Assembly: GCA_948470475.1 (NCBI GenBank)
Contig: OX419345.1
Location: 1,412,501-1,476,500 of the forward strand
Direction of reading: 5' to 3'
Length of the DNA stretch: 64,000 nt
Source of the DNA: Galaxea fascicularis
Taxonomy: Eukaryota; Cnidaria; Anthozoa; Scleractinia; Euphylliidae
In this document: positions 1 through 11,896 of the stretch, in pieces
Layout of the letters: each line of letters starts with the position of its first letter
Position numbering within the stretch: position 1 is the stretch's first letter
Made by a program: the position numbers and the translations under genes
The notes under the pieces: model-generated
What the model saw: the letters and a program-made list of their open reading frames with translations, nothing else
What the model was told of the DNA's origin: nothing
Databases searched by the model: none

Positions 1-17
<17 letters not shown>

Positions 18-41
<24 letters not shown>

Positions 42-56
42 GGGCTATTGACTCAG

Positions 57-85
<29 letters not shown>
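18..85. repeat. Foldback MITE-like element
   Basis: Fourteen-base inverted termini (18-31 and 72-85, reading aacaattattcctc and its complement) flank a short GC-richer core, itself roughly palindromic around cccatgag/gagcccat. This looks like a non-autonomous foldback element. I believe similar sequences are abundant in coral genomes, but that is from memory. Confidence 0.6.
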
Positions 86-94
<9 letters not shown>

Positions 95-2480
95 TTTAAA
101 AAGCTTAAGGAAAAATGCGGAAATGGACAAAACGAGCCTTTAAAAAATTGTTTGCAATTTATTTGAAAACGCTCGTAAAGATTTTCTTCTAATCTGGCCT
201 ACAAGTTGTGGGACTCGAGTAGTTTACACTCTCTAAGGACTTTCAAACCAGGACTTTGACACGAAAGTTAAGCGGGCTTGAAATGGCGTTTTTCCTCGAC
301 GTAAGGCATAACTGATCACACAACTTAGACAATATTTTCCATTTTAGTTCACACAGTTTTACATATGGGAACAACAGACTATCATTTAAGCAACATTTGG
401 ATTTCTTTGGGATACAAAACTAAATTAAAGGTGCACTTATTAAACAAAGCAAAACGTCGAACAAAATATATCACATTTCATACAATAAATTCAGTCTTAA
501 AACTTTTAAAAGCCTACTACTGTAATTCATATTCTAAATAATGTTCATAGTGATTCACTTACTACTACCTAGATGTAAGAAATCTTGAATTTATGGGTGA
601 AAAATCTTGTCTTTCTGTACAAAAAAAGGCTTTCATTAAACTCAATATAACTTGTAACTTGTGTACTTTATTAATTTGATCTTTGCGTGCTAAAGTGCCA
701 GCCATCTTTGAAACTGAACTTTACAGAGAAGTGTTATTACCACCAGCGAAGCTTATGTCATTTTGGCAGCTCAAGGGAGGCCAATAATGGCATTCTGTGC
801 GTATTTCCTTTTGGTATAAAAATCGGAAAGGGTAACTATGATTTTCGAGTCCATAAAGCAGAGAATCGACTAAGATGAGATCCTTTTCAGAGGTGCTTTT
901 GACGAACAATGAAACACGCATTCATGAAGGTTGCAGCAAGAATAAAGCACTTCTCAGGGAGAAGGTACACCACAAACCCTTCACCGAATAAACAGTGCTT
1001 CAAAGAGTATTTCATCATAAAACAACTGGAAACAGTAACTCATTCTCTGCCCGAAAAGGGAGGGTGTGCATAATATTGCTGTGGATTGAATTACTCAAGG
1101 GAGACACCATGGTAATTCAACTATGTTGGAAGAAGGGCAAGGGCAAACAATTGATCACAGCAAGTTGAAAGATGGCTAATAATCAAGGAAATACAAAAAT
1201 ACACTTGATCACATCTCACCCAGTTACACAGCCATTATAATAGCGATGTTTCTTTCACTGAGTTTAGGGCAGAGAGGGGTTTGGATTTAAGTAGGTACCA
1301 GTACTTTGCATCCCTCCTCCCTCACTCCACCCCCATCACTGCGTGCCTTCCTTCACTTATCTCCAGTCTCTCCTTGAGCCAAAAGGAAACGATTATAGGG
1401 AATGTTGGCATTTGCCAGAACATGTTAGCAACACTGGATGGTAAGTAACAACAAAGTTCAAATGATGGGCTTAAATGAAAGCCCTTAATGTTGTGATACA
1501 AAAATACATCAACAGTGATGACAGAGAAGAAGTGAAATGCATTAACAAACGAGGATGGATGAGAGCTGTAAACTAATAATCACATTAGCGAAAATGAAGC
1601 TTGTTGACTTACTGTTCAAAATAGCTGGCCTTTCAGTTAAACTCATATTTCTTAAAAATCAAAACAAAAAAATAATAATCTTGAACTCTTTCTGTTGTTT
1701 TTGGCATGAACCAGTACATCCACAAATGAAACAAAAAAAAAAAACCAAACAAACAAACACATTTTCAAAGTAAAATGAAAGCCCTTGCTAAGCTATCAAA
1801 GGAAGTTTTTTTTTTCCATACTGACACCTGGGAATTATTTTTACACAATTTTGTCATATAAACAATAAACCAAGCAGTCTATGAGATATAAAGCTGGCTA
1901 TTGATTTAAATATCCCTCTCTCCTTACTATGATCCACATATTCTCTCTGGAAGTATTGGAGCAAACAAAGACAACCAACAAAAGATGAGCAAAAACAAAA
2001 CTCCAAAACAAGATCAAAATATAAAATAACTCATGGACAAAAATGTCATAAGTGCTCCGCCACTTCCAGAAAGACCTTAAACTTAATTAGGACTAAAGGA
2101 GTTCTCCTTCAACCTGCATTCTAAACTGCCTGTGTTAGCTACTGAATTCACAGATTGATATCACAGCAAGTAAAACATACAGGGCATGGTTTCATTACTT
2201 ATACATGAAGTACCTAATGGCAACCGCAGGGCAAGGCAACTCCAAGAGCAAATGAAGTGCTGATTAGCTTGTTTGTTCTGGCTACTCAACTGGTGCAGGA
2301 ATTCCACTGAGAGAATCGCATGCAGTTGCCTTATAGCTCATTCACTAACCGTTTGACCATGCAACTCACTGTTTGAGTATTATTTTCATCTATCATACTT
2401 GTCAGAATCAATCTGCTGCTGAGGTTCCCTTGAATCACAACAGCCTAAGTTAATAAACTTGTTTAAAACCCAAAGTTTTC
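86..2480 (-). other. Probable 3' UTR and downstream flank of CYRI
   Basis: No exon or conserved protein was found on either strand. The stretch is AT-rich with short A and T runs. It lies directly downstream of the CYRI stop on the minus strand, so part is presumably its 3' UTR. Several TTTATT strings (AATAAA on the minus strand, for example near 667-672) could be poly(A) signals, but none stands out. Confidence 0.35.
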
Positions 2481-3382
2481 TCAAACAAGAAGACCTTTGA
2501 TGTTCTTTGGCGTTGTTTCATCGTTTAAGTGCTTTGTGCTATACCTGTAATAAGAGAGAAGTCAATTAATATTTATCATTGTTGGCACTGCGCTTTGTTC
2601 AAAACACAATTTACTTTTAGAAACACTGCTTAGCATCATATATTATATAAGTGAAAAGGCTCTGCCAACAACCAGATGGCCATTAATAACTCACTCTTCC
2701 AGTTATATACAGTGTGTACTTTTCATTGCTTTTTACTGCACAAAATAATAACATTGAGAGTCACTATTAACTTAATAGCATGCACTTTGCTCCGATTTGT
2801 ACAAATCATTTGATCTTGTATCTAATGCTCTTTACACTTGAAGCACACAAATGCAATAATTTTTCAAGATAATTTTCTACCCTCTTTTGGCTAAAAGCGT
2901 ATGCATTTGCAACAACAAAACAAACTGTAGAGAAAGACATCTTAGCTATAGTATGGTTACCTTAATGCATTAAGAAGACCATCTACTGAACCCTGTGGTT
3001 GATCTTTTAAAACTTTTATGGATGCTTTGATCTGAAAGATAAAACCAAAATTTACTAGTATTTGTGTCGGTTTAATAATCACACTGGAATTTGAGAGGAT
3101 TTCACTGCAACTGCACATTTGTCAAGCTAACACCTCTGAAAATGAGCCTAATGTTATGCAAGGCTATGCTCTAAGAAAACTAGTTGGGATCCCAAAAGTA
3201 TAGTAAAACACCAGCATTTCCTGGTCGCCCAAAGGCTAAAGTAAATCACCAGGGGCAACCGGGCTCTGCTGGAGCAAAGTCTTGTTATAGTCACAGTTAG
3301 ATTCCTGTTTTGCCGCTGAACACTTAAAATGTAGGAAAGTCGTATTAAATCCTCCCAAAATACACATTTACAAACTAATATA

Positions 3383-3414
<32 letters not shown>

Positions 3415-6400
3415 TAATAATGATGATGATGATTAACTAGTAGTGTAGTTTTTGTCTTTTGATTCTATAGTAATTATTGTAAATTCCTATTTTTGTATTT
3501 ATTGCAATTTGATTATTCTTATAGAAAATGCACAATATAAATATCAATTATTATTACTATTATTATTATTATTATTATTATGCATGTACTTACATCTATA
3601 CTTGAGTTTTTAACGAATGCTCCTACTGGGTGTACGTGATCATAGAGAATTATAAGACCAACCTGAAAAATAGGAACAACCTGCCATCAAATCACAAATT
3701 TAAGGTCTTCACCACCACTGTGCAAATCCAAACACTGTGAACTTTTCCACTAAAAACTGAAAAGTAACTACATTTTTTATCAAATACTAGACTACATTCA
3801 ACTTACCATTACACGAAGACAAAAGAAATATGTTTCTTGGTTTGCAAATCTCGCAGGAAACTCACTGAAAATAAAATATAACCCAAAATAAAACATTTGT
3901 TTCATTTATTTGTTTATTCTTTATTTGACCATGGTAACAAAAAGCAAGAACCAGAACTAGCAATATGCTTAAAATAATCAATTCTTTAATTATTGATTAA
4001 ATATTGATTATTAACATCATTATCATTGTTCCAGTTAACTTTCAGAGTTAGGGAGTCACGGAAAATTTTTAAGGGGTCATAAGACACGGGTCTTCCCTAA
4101 TTTTCTTACTTAACAACTCTGTGTGTCGGGTCAGGGAGCCAGATTTCTCGGGTTTTTGACCCGAGACCCGCCGCTTATCTGGAACACTGCATTATTATTA
4201 TAGTTATTGTGGCCCCTGACGACATCAACAATTACATATTCAAGCGTTGATCTTGGACAAAAGTGAAGACGAAATTTCATTTCAAAGCATTTCTAGGCAT
4301 AAACAATTGTCTTCATAATTTGAAATCCTCCCTCCCCCAAATCAATGCTATATTGCATCTCCTGAATCTCTGTGTGGTCCTAAATCCAACTTGGATCCAT
4401 ACTTTCCTAAGTTCTAAAATGCCTATGAAATAAAAAAATGTTTGCTTATTCAAAAGGCCCTTAAAAGTGAGTGAGAATGTCACGTTCTTTTTTCCTGAGA
4501 TATTGCTTTTGCTTTTAAAATGACCTCACAAAAGGTTTAAGAATATAAATCACAAAATCAAGAATATCTGTGGAAATATTAGACTGATGTCACTTAAACC
4601 TGGCACCACTAATGTACGTCAGGTAAGATACAAAATGATACCTCCTATGATGTCACAATGGCAACAGTCTAGGCTCTAGCCTTGTTTGCCAAGAACCAAA
4701 TATCTCCATTTTTGACCAGATAAGGAGTGACAGATGATCATACTTAAAACACACGTGAGTGAAAGAAGATCTTTCCAAAAGAAAGTGCCATTCTTACTCA
4801 CTTGTAAAGGCCTTTCAAATAAGCAAACATTATTTTTTACCTCACAGGCACTTTAACACTTTTTCTTTTTCCACCCCCCCCCCCCCCCTCCCTTAGAATT
4901 TTCACTGATCATTGGGGAGATATTTTCTGGAACAGCACCTTGCACTTCTCCATAAGAATAAAGTAATAAAAAAAATGGGATGCAAGAAAAATGTACTCAC
5001 GGATTTTCTAGCATAGTTCTACATAAATTTGCTAAAGTGCTAAGACAATCTGTCGTATTTTCTATCGGAAGACTTTTGTTCTGAAAGAAAAAGAGAAATT
5101 CAAAGTAAGTTTGTGATAACATTATTTCAAAACAAGACTAGAAAGAATAATATCATTTCCACAAACTTATTACACAGTCAGACAAAATGACCAGGGAAAA
5201 ACCATGGTGACTCCCTTTACTATCTCTACATTAAAGATTCTTTCAAGTTAGCCAGTGGTCATACAGCAAACAAACGTAGACTGTAGTTATGGTCAAACCT
5301 CCCTTAATTTTGTGACCACCTCCCATGAGGAACTACTTCTCCAAAATCAGGGCTTCAGACTAACGCTAACCAACTAGCCACAGACTAGTAAAAATTCCTG
5401 GTAGGTTTTGTGCTTCACTATCCATTTTGGGTAGAGAAAATGTCAGCACTGAAGGACCAGATGAAAGAAGTTCACGATTGAAGAAAATTGAGTCAAAGCA
5501 TGCAGAATTTGAAACATCGGCTGTATATAATCAGGTCATATAATTTACTGCCTCAAGCAAGAACTTTAGATTACTAAAAAGTGAAAGCAGGATTGATGTT
5601 TTTGCTTCACCTTTTCTCTTACTAAAGCAACAAATGGCAAACAAATTTCTTGCTGTAAATGAGGTCACAGAAGTCAAGGGATAACGTTCCATGCTTAAAA
5701 AAAGTCATTTATGCTTAGTGATTGAATAATGCCTATTTGACATCCATGCCCATGTCTGCAATTTTCTATATAAAATCATAAAGATGGAACATTATGAATG
5801 TTGTCTGCAAGAGGTCATGAATCTGCATTTTGAAAAAAAAAGTTTTGACGGTGGTTCTGTGACAAATTTCTTAAGGGAGTGGAAACTTAGTTTGCACTTT
5901 TAAGTCGTTTAATTATACTGGAAGCTACACACAGGCTAGCACTTATTTGACATTCTAGTTCAAGCCCTTTAAAATTGAAATTTTTTATTTAAACTGCTGT
6001 GTTTATAAACCCATAATAACACTTTCACAAGTAAAAGAAACCTATTCTAATAAGCTAATAAGTTCAGTTCTTTCAAATCAGTATTGTGAAAAAAAGTACT
6101 AAAACTGCTTGACAGGAGGAAAATAAAATAACTAAGAAGCAAGTCTGGCTAGTGAAAAATTTGTTTTGGCCAGTGAATCAAACATGTCCACTAACCACTG
6201 GGCTAGTAAGCTGAAAAGTTAGTCTTGAGCCCTGAAAATATCCAACAGTCCCCAGTACTATCACTGAAATAACTGGAACCAGCTCTTGTAAGTGACTGTA
6301 ACCACTTTTCAAGATCATGGTTTAAGATTTTCTGTTGCTTTCAACCTCTCGCAATCCTATTCCTCTATGGGCAAAAGTCTGTTAGCCGTAACATTTTTGC

Positions 6401-9400
6401 TCTCTTCATCTCACCACGTACAGAACCATATCTGTTTACTGAAATAGATTAGGAACACAAATGAACAAGTTAATTTATACCTCAGTTACAAACTTTGACG
6501 TGGCATCACTAAGGATTTTTAAGAGTGGAGTGGGGTACGCATAAAATAGAGACATTCGGTTGGCCATTTCATTTGAAACTTGAATTCCTTCAATGTCATC
6601 ATCCTGCAAAACAAAAGAACTTTGTGATAGGTGTATGGTGTATTCAAATGCCAAGCTCTCCATAACAAGGGATTAACCTCATACTACTTTATGGAGAAGC
6701 ATCTCATATGAAAGTGTAATCCATCACAGTGCAGTACTCAACCTTCTCAAAAAGATTTGTAGGAGCAGGTCACTCTCAAGATGGAGGCGGTCTGGGGACA
6801 TCCCCCCGCCCCCAGAAAATTTTTGAAATTTGAATGCTCAAAGGTGCCATTTGGTGCAATCTGGGGGAATCTGAAGGGTCAAGATCAAAAGAACTTGAAA
6901 TTCTTTGATCATATTTCTTCAATTTTGAAATACCATATGGCATGGTATTGCAATATAACATTGTTTCATTTTAAAGGCAAAAACAAGCCCAAAACCCAAG
7001 TATAATGAAGTTTTTGGTTGTTTTCCTCAAATTAGTTACGACAGCTGATGTGTGTTCCATTTACAGCAAACTCTCATTATAACAGACCCATTTTACCAGC
7101 TCCCTGGGACTTCATTATATCAGGGTTTCACTCTAACCATGGGCACTGCACATGACTTCTCATGACCCCTTCAAATTACTAGCAAATGGAAATGGTAAAA
7201 GCAAACTGTCTCAACTACAACAAAATATCGTAACTTACGGAGTTCGCCATTTTTCTTCTACTTAGGGTTCTCCTGTAGTAACTAAAGTCGTTTTGAATTG
7301 ATGGATTTGTCATCTAGAGAAAAAGACAATAACATAGCAGTTATCAATTAAAAAATACATTTCCCTAACCTCAAATGTTTTTCTTTGCTGAGATAAACCT
7401 CTTCACCTATAACAAACATATTTTACTGTTTTTACTTCAAAATCTCACTTCTAAAGCCCACCGCACATGCGAGGAAACAGCTGAGCTAACTGCCTTGCGA
7501 GGAATTTTGCTCAGCTCTTTCCTCACGTGTGTGGCGGGCTTAATGTGCCGAAAAACTTAACAAAATCAGAAGTTCGACCCATGACCGAGCAAGTGATAGG
7601 CATGGGTCTATCACTGAGATGACGTCACAAACTGCTTTACAATGCAAAAATTCTTTCAAAAACTGAAATGCAAAGCAGTTTGTGGCATCATCCCAGAGAC
7701 AGACCCACGCCACTCACTTGCTCAGCTGTGGGGCAAATGACTGACAAGTTCATCAACATTATGCAACTTGTGCAGCCTGTTAGAAGTGAAATCGCAAGAA
7801 GTTAAAATACATTATGATTTATGATGCTGAAATTTGACTTGTGCAAAATAAAAAATGTTGAAGTTAGAGCCACTTAAAAGTATGCAGGTGGATTTGGGAC
7901 TTAAGATAAAAAGCAGTGAGAGCAATGACTGTAGAAATCTAGGATATTATGTACACTCCACTAAATTAATGCAGCACTACCTTTAAGTCATCAAATTTTA
8001 GCGTGAAATGAAGAATTTCTGCAAATTGCTTTGCTAATGCCTGTAAGAAAATAATAAGACAAAACAATGTGAGAAAAACATACTATACACTGTACATTTA
8101 AAAAATCAGAGCATTTGCCACTGATAATGGTTATAAATCTAAAACCTTACAAAAATAGACATTAAAGTGGTGTGAAATTTGTTTTAAACCACAACATAAA
8201 TATCAAGGCAATGTTTCTCAGAGAAATTAGGCATTAACAACATCATTACTGTTAGGATTATTATTATTATTATATTATTATGGTGATGATGATAATGATG
8301 ATTATTTATATTATTATGATGGTAAAGGTAACAGAAGGTATCTGAGTAGAGTCACTTCTTTCACCTGAATGCCCCTATATAACGAACACCAGAGGATGTC
8401 ACAAGCAGGTAATCATCCTTCAACATGGTGGTCCCAGGGTCAATGAAAAGTGAACAAGTGAAGTTTCACTTACCTGCTGTTGCTCAAGGTGCTGAATTGG
8501 TGTCTCAGGTCCAGCACAAAGGGCATGAAGAAGCTGCGGCAGAACAGCCTCTGGAAATATGGAGAACGATGAGTTATTACTGTTATTACTGCTGTTTACA
8601 ACTGCTTCTGACAGTCCATTAGTTGCACTTTATGTATTATGAAACAACTAAGCCATGGGGTACAAACAAACCTACAGAACATTTTAGGGTGATTTTTGTT
8701 TTCTGTGACTGTGACTAAAATACCAAGTGACAGCCTCTTAATGTTGATGGTCACAGTGACAGTGACAATGATGGATAACAAGCCATTCTCAACTGATATA
8801 TCATGCCTACACCAAGACCCAGTCCAACACTTACCGAGTTCCAAAGCGTATTCATAAAACATTTTTAGTTTTCCAACAAGTGGTACCACAGCCCTCCATG
8901 CAACTTCCTGGAGTTCTTCATTAAGGGCATTTGAAATTGCCTGTAGTGAGCAATGGAAGAATTATTATCACATGCTGGCTAAAGACTCAACGAGTCATTT
9001 CAAAACAGTCAAAAGTACAATTATGTGGGCAGCTACTGCTCATACCATAAAATCAAACATAGAAAGCCCCAGTTTAATTATAGGACTTGACACATATCCT
9101 GACAGGTTACATACTTGTCTTATTTCCTCATTTGCTCCACGATAACTTTGCAGCTCACGAAGAATCCGAGGTGCCTCATCCAACACACTACTCACTACAT
9201 TATAAACTTCTTGCTCAGATTCTGTGGGAGATGCATCTGTAATGAAATTCAGATTGACACTCCTCCAGTAAGAATTAAAACTACATTGTGACTTAACTTA
9301 ACAAACTTTTCGTTCCAGGGGATGAATTTTGGAACATATTTTAGACCAAATATGGCATTGTTGTTACAGAAAATGATCAGTACTATTTATTTCACTATTC

Positions 9401-10233
9401 AACAGTAACTCTGATTCATTATTTGCAAAACAATGTTCACAATCAGCCAATTAAAAATGTACAGTAAGTACAGTGTTATACCGAGACTAGTACCCAGGAT
9501 AGCCCAGACATACATGTACGAACTTTAGGAACACTGTCTTGTTGTATTCCTTGGAAGAGCTGTTCATCATTCATTTCAGAAGGTAAACAACTTTCAACTT
9601 AACTACAAAGTTACTATTCCCCATAACAAGTTATGCTGGTTCCTTATTGCTAGCCAGGGTTAATAAGAATAACTGATCAATACAGGGCTTCTGATATTTC
9701 ATGCGGTTGCGGACCTGCAAAATTCCCCCCAAAATACAAAATACAGCGAAAACCGCCAAAAATGTTACCTAATACATGTCACCAAAACATATTTGATACT
9801 TATCTTGGCTATTAAACCTGTTTTATTAACCAAATACATCCAAATTTATCTTGAAATTTCATCAATGCAATGAGTAAACAAAGTCCCAAAACTACCAAGC
9901 GCTCTTAGATGAACCCTGTGAAAAACTTCCATGAATATGCCCCTGAAAATCTCTTGAAATTTGCCTCTTTTCTGCTAAAATCCCGTGAGATCAGCTGATT
10001 TTCCTTGCATTTTTTACTTTTTCCCCTCGAAAATCCTGAGATATTGGCCTATTTTTTAGTGCATTTGCACCTGAAAATCTTGCAAAATTTAACTCTTTCT
10101 TCCACGAAATATCAGAAGCCTGTCAATATCTGAAAGTGAAGGTTTCCTTACTTTCAAAATCCAAGAATAAGTCTATTTTATTCCCACTTGCATCTTGGTC
10201 TTCCCTTGATAGTAGTTTCAGGAGATTCCCCAT
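2481..10233 (-). CDS. CYRI: CYRI (FAM49) Rac1-binding protein, 12 coding exons
   Basis: CYFIP-related Rac1 interactor: it binds active Rac1 at the membrane and restrains the Scar/WAVE complex and lamellipodia. Coding exons in transcript order are 10233-10152, 9236-9115, 8940-8835, 8550-8474, 8040-7981, 7313-7239, 6603-6481, 5080-5001, 3864-3807, 3662-3594, 3031-2961 and 2544-2481. All have GT-AG borders, phases close, and the product is 328 aa (human CYRI-B is about 324). Family landmarks: an MGNLLK start, where Gly2 is a candidate for N-myristoylation; the [13 protein letters not shown] stretch; the Rac1-binding segment near residues 150-168 with the paired arginines R163/R164 (YYRRTLSR); [20 protein letters not shown]; and a C-terminal STKHLNDET. 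The first coding exon is preceded by an acceptor at 10254-10255, so the 5' leader is spliced. The introns carry many transposon remnants. Confidence 0.95.
3380..3580. repeat. ATT/AAT microsatellite with retroelement-like tail
   Basis: (AAT)n then (GAT)n at 3380-3432 and (ATT)n at 3541-3581 flank about 100 bp ending in gcacaatataaatatcaatt before the ATT run. A 'CAATATAAAT + (ATT)n' ending is typical of 3' tails of some non-LTR elements, so this is probably a decayed retroelement end in a CYRI intron. Confidence 0.45.
4872..4889. repeat. Poly-C tract
   Basis: Uninterrupted run of about 16 cytosines in a CYRI intron, next to a T-rich stretch. Its length may be an assembly estimate. Confidence 0.8.
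5348..6234. mobile_element. Non-autonomous hAT-like DNA transposon, ~887 bp
   Basis: Terminal inverted repeats CAGGGCTTCAGACTAAC and GTTAGTCTTGAGCCCTG. The 5-bp AAAAT lies directly on both sides (5343-5347 and 6235-6239), as expected of a target-site duplication. Subterminal DNA has repeated CTAGCCA/CTAGTAA motifs. No transposase frame is visible. Related copies are at 57756-57921 and from 61777. It sits in a CYRI intron. Confidence 0.75.
7454..7542. repeat. Imperfect hairpin element
   Basis: Arms 7454-7487 and 7510-7542 are inverted copies (aagcccaccgcacatg and tgtgtggcgggctt at the ends) separated by about 22 bp. Probably a small MITE in a CYRI intron. Confidence 0.55.
7587..7723. repeat. 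Foldback MITE
   Basis: Inverted termini GAGCAAGTG / CACTTGCTC, with inner arms matching across about 45 bp (for example cacaaactgcttt and aaagcagtttgtg). Non-coding, in a CYRI intron. Confidence 0.6.
8258..8312. repeat. ATT/GAT microsatellite
   Basis: Runs of att and gat triplets in a CYRI intron. This is the same simple-repeat type seen at several other places in the window. Confidence 0.7.
9683..10122. mobile_element. 440-bp non-autonomous DNA transposon beside CYRI exon
   Basis: Termini CAGGGCTTCTGATATTTC and GAAATATCAGAAGCCTG are inverted repeats differing by one lost C. The 6-bp TCAATA flanks both ends (9677-9682 and 10123-10128). CAGGG ends suggest the hAT superfamily. The interior has several tgaaaat-type direct repeats and no coding frame. 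The element ends only 29 bp from the 5' splice site of the first CYRI coding exon. Confidence 0.75.
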
Positions 10234-10553
10234 GACAATATGTCCGTCATGAACTGTAACAAAGCAAGAGACAGCGTCACCTATAACTGAGTTTGTGCAA
10301 ACCACCCGGTAGTCTTAATATCACCCTCAAGTTATGTGTGCAAGTGGAAATATCTGCATAATTCACATTAGTGGACAGATAGGGGAAAGAGGAAAATGAG
10401 TTACCACAAGGTTTTCTACGTTTCAACTCCCATATCAAAGGAACAGTTTCTGATTGGTTGATTACCTGTTAAAGTGTAGATTAAGTCACCTCAGTCATGC
10501 AAGTTTGTGAAATGTGATGAAAAGAACTCCTGACAGGGTTATTAAATCTGGGA

Positions 10554-10652
10554 AAGACTTCCACACAACCCCATACATTAACTATACATGCATCACTGTC
10601 ATGCTAAACATGTTCCAAAGACAAATAATGTATAGGGCTGTGCCAAAATCTT
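10554..10652. repeat. Short foldback MITE, family with 53671-54153
   Basis: Arms 10554-10580 and 10626-10652 are imperfect inverted repeats containing CCCCATACATTA and its complement. The same arm sequence recurs at 53671-53705 and, inverted, at 54104-54153. It lies in the region between CYRI coding exon 1 and its 5' exons. Confidence 0.55.
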
Positions 10653-11702
10653 GTCCACATCTGTTGTACCAACCTTATCCCTACACTAAGGGCGGTCATG
10701 AGCTAACCAGCTGATACAACACTTTTATCATAGTCAAATGTTAAAATTTTGTGTTGGGTAAAGTTACGGCTACTTTCTTGCATTGTTGTTCTGTGACACA
10801 AGCTGGAAATGCACATAATATTTTTGCTTGTGAGTTACACAATCTGTTCAAAGATGTTTAAATAGACATTTCCTATTTTCACAACTTTAATCAACAAAAC
10901 ATAAAACTCTATTACAAGACTGGAAAACATTTATACAGTGTTTACAAGCATTATTGATTGTGAGGAAGAGCTGTCAGCATTCATACAGACTGGCAGAGTA
11001 AGCTCTGTCTAGTCACAAACATAAGGAAAATCCTGAGAGTTGACAGCAGAAAATGTAAAAGAGCTTGCATGATTTTCTTTGGCCATAACAAAGCGTATTA
11101 AAAAATTATGATCTAGAATTAATAAGCTCAGATGGAACCATACTTTAACTTCTATTTATGGTAGTATCTGGTCTCACATTAATATTAAAAATGAAACTAC
11201 GAGGTAACTAATTAAATTTTCTGACTGAACAGCCTCAGCTTTAACAGGCTGCAAGAGGTATGCTTAAGCCTAAGTGAAAGTTTCAACAGAAACACTAAGC
11301 TTAACTGAGTTAAGATCCGTTGTCCTAATACACTATTCGAGAACTTGTTTACTTCAAATCCATTCAATTTGGAAACAAGCCATGAAAAACTTAATCCAAA
11401 GCAAAATGGATAGTGTGTTTACTTTTATCAAGGAAATACCTCAAGAAGAGGCAGATACGAAATAACAGAAGAGGGGTTAATCAACGGTGTTTCCAAACAT
11501 CGATGAGAACATAAACAATCGAGCTTACTGGCGGAAAATTGACTGGACTTAATTCTTATCAAGAGCAGTCATCGTTTTTCCAGTATAAATGTCCCTCAGC
11601 CTTGACATTAGTACTGTACTGCTAATCTCGAAAGGACGATCAAAAAGCAAAAGTTCGTTTTCAACACGTTCACTAAAACAGACATGAAATGGATAACCTT
11701 AC

Positions 11703-11896
11703 CTTGCAAGTTTTCTGTTGTAGTTCCACTTTCAATGCAAGGAACGCCGTAGCGTGGATCGCGAAGAAAGAAGCGATCTCACTTCGACGTGACTCAACAC
11801 GAGCAAAAGTGGAACACAGCACAACAGCCTCCATCGAGTTTAAGTCGGAGGAAAGCTGTGCATTTTGAAATACACATGATAAACGAATAACTCACC
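11703..11896 (-). other. Candidate alternative 5' UTR exons of CYRI
   Basis: Two good minus-strand donors lie upstream of the first coding exon: CTTGCAAG|GTAAGG (exon ending at 11703) and AGAAAG|GTGAGT (exon ending at 11896). They are too close together to be serial exons, so they look like alternative first exons. The 11703 exon carries an upstream ATG at 11834 whose frame reads through the splice into exon 2. No transcript data are available. Confidence 0.4.

Noticed and set aside
8700..8775. Inverted gtgactgtgac/gtcacagtgac segment in a CYRI intron
   Set aside because: Short, imperfect and simple-sequence-like; not convincing as a mobile element.
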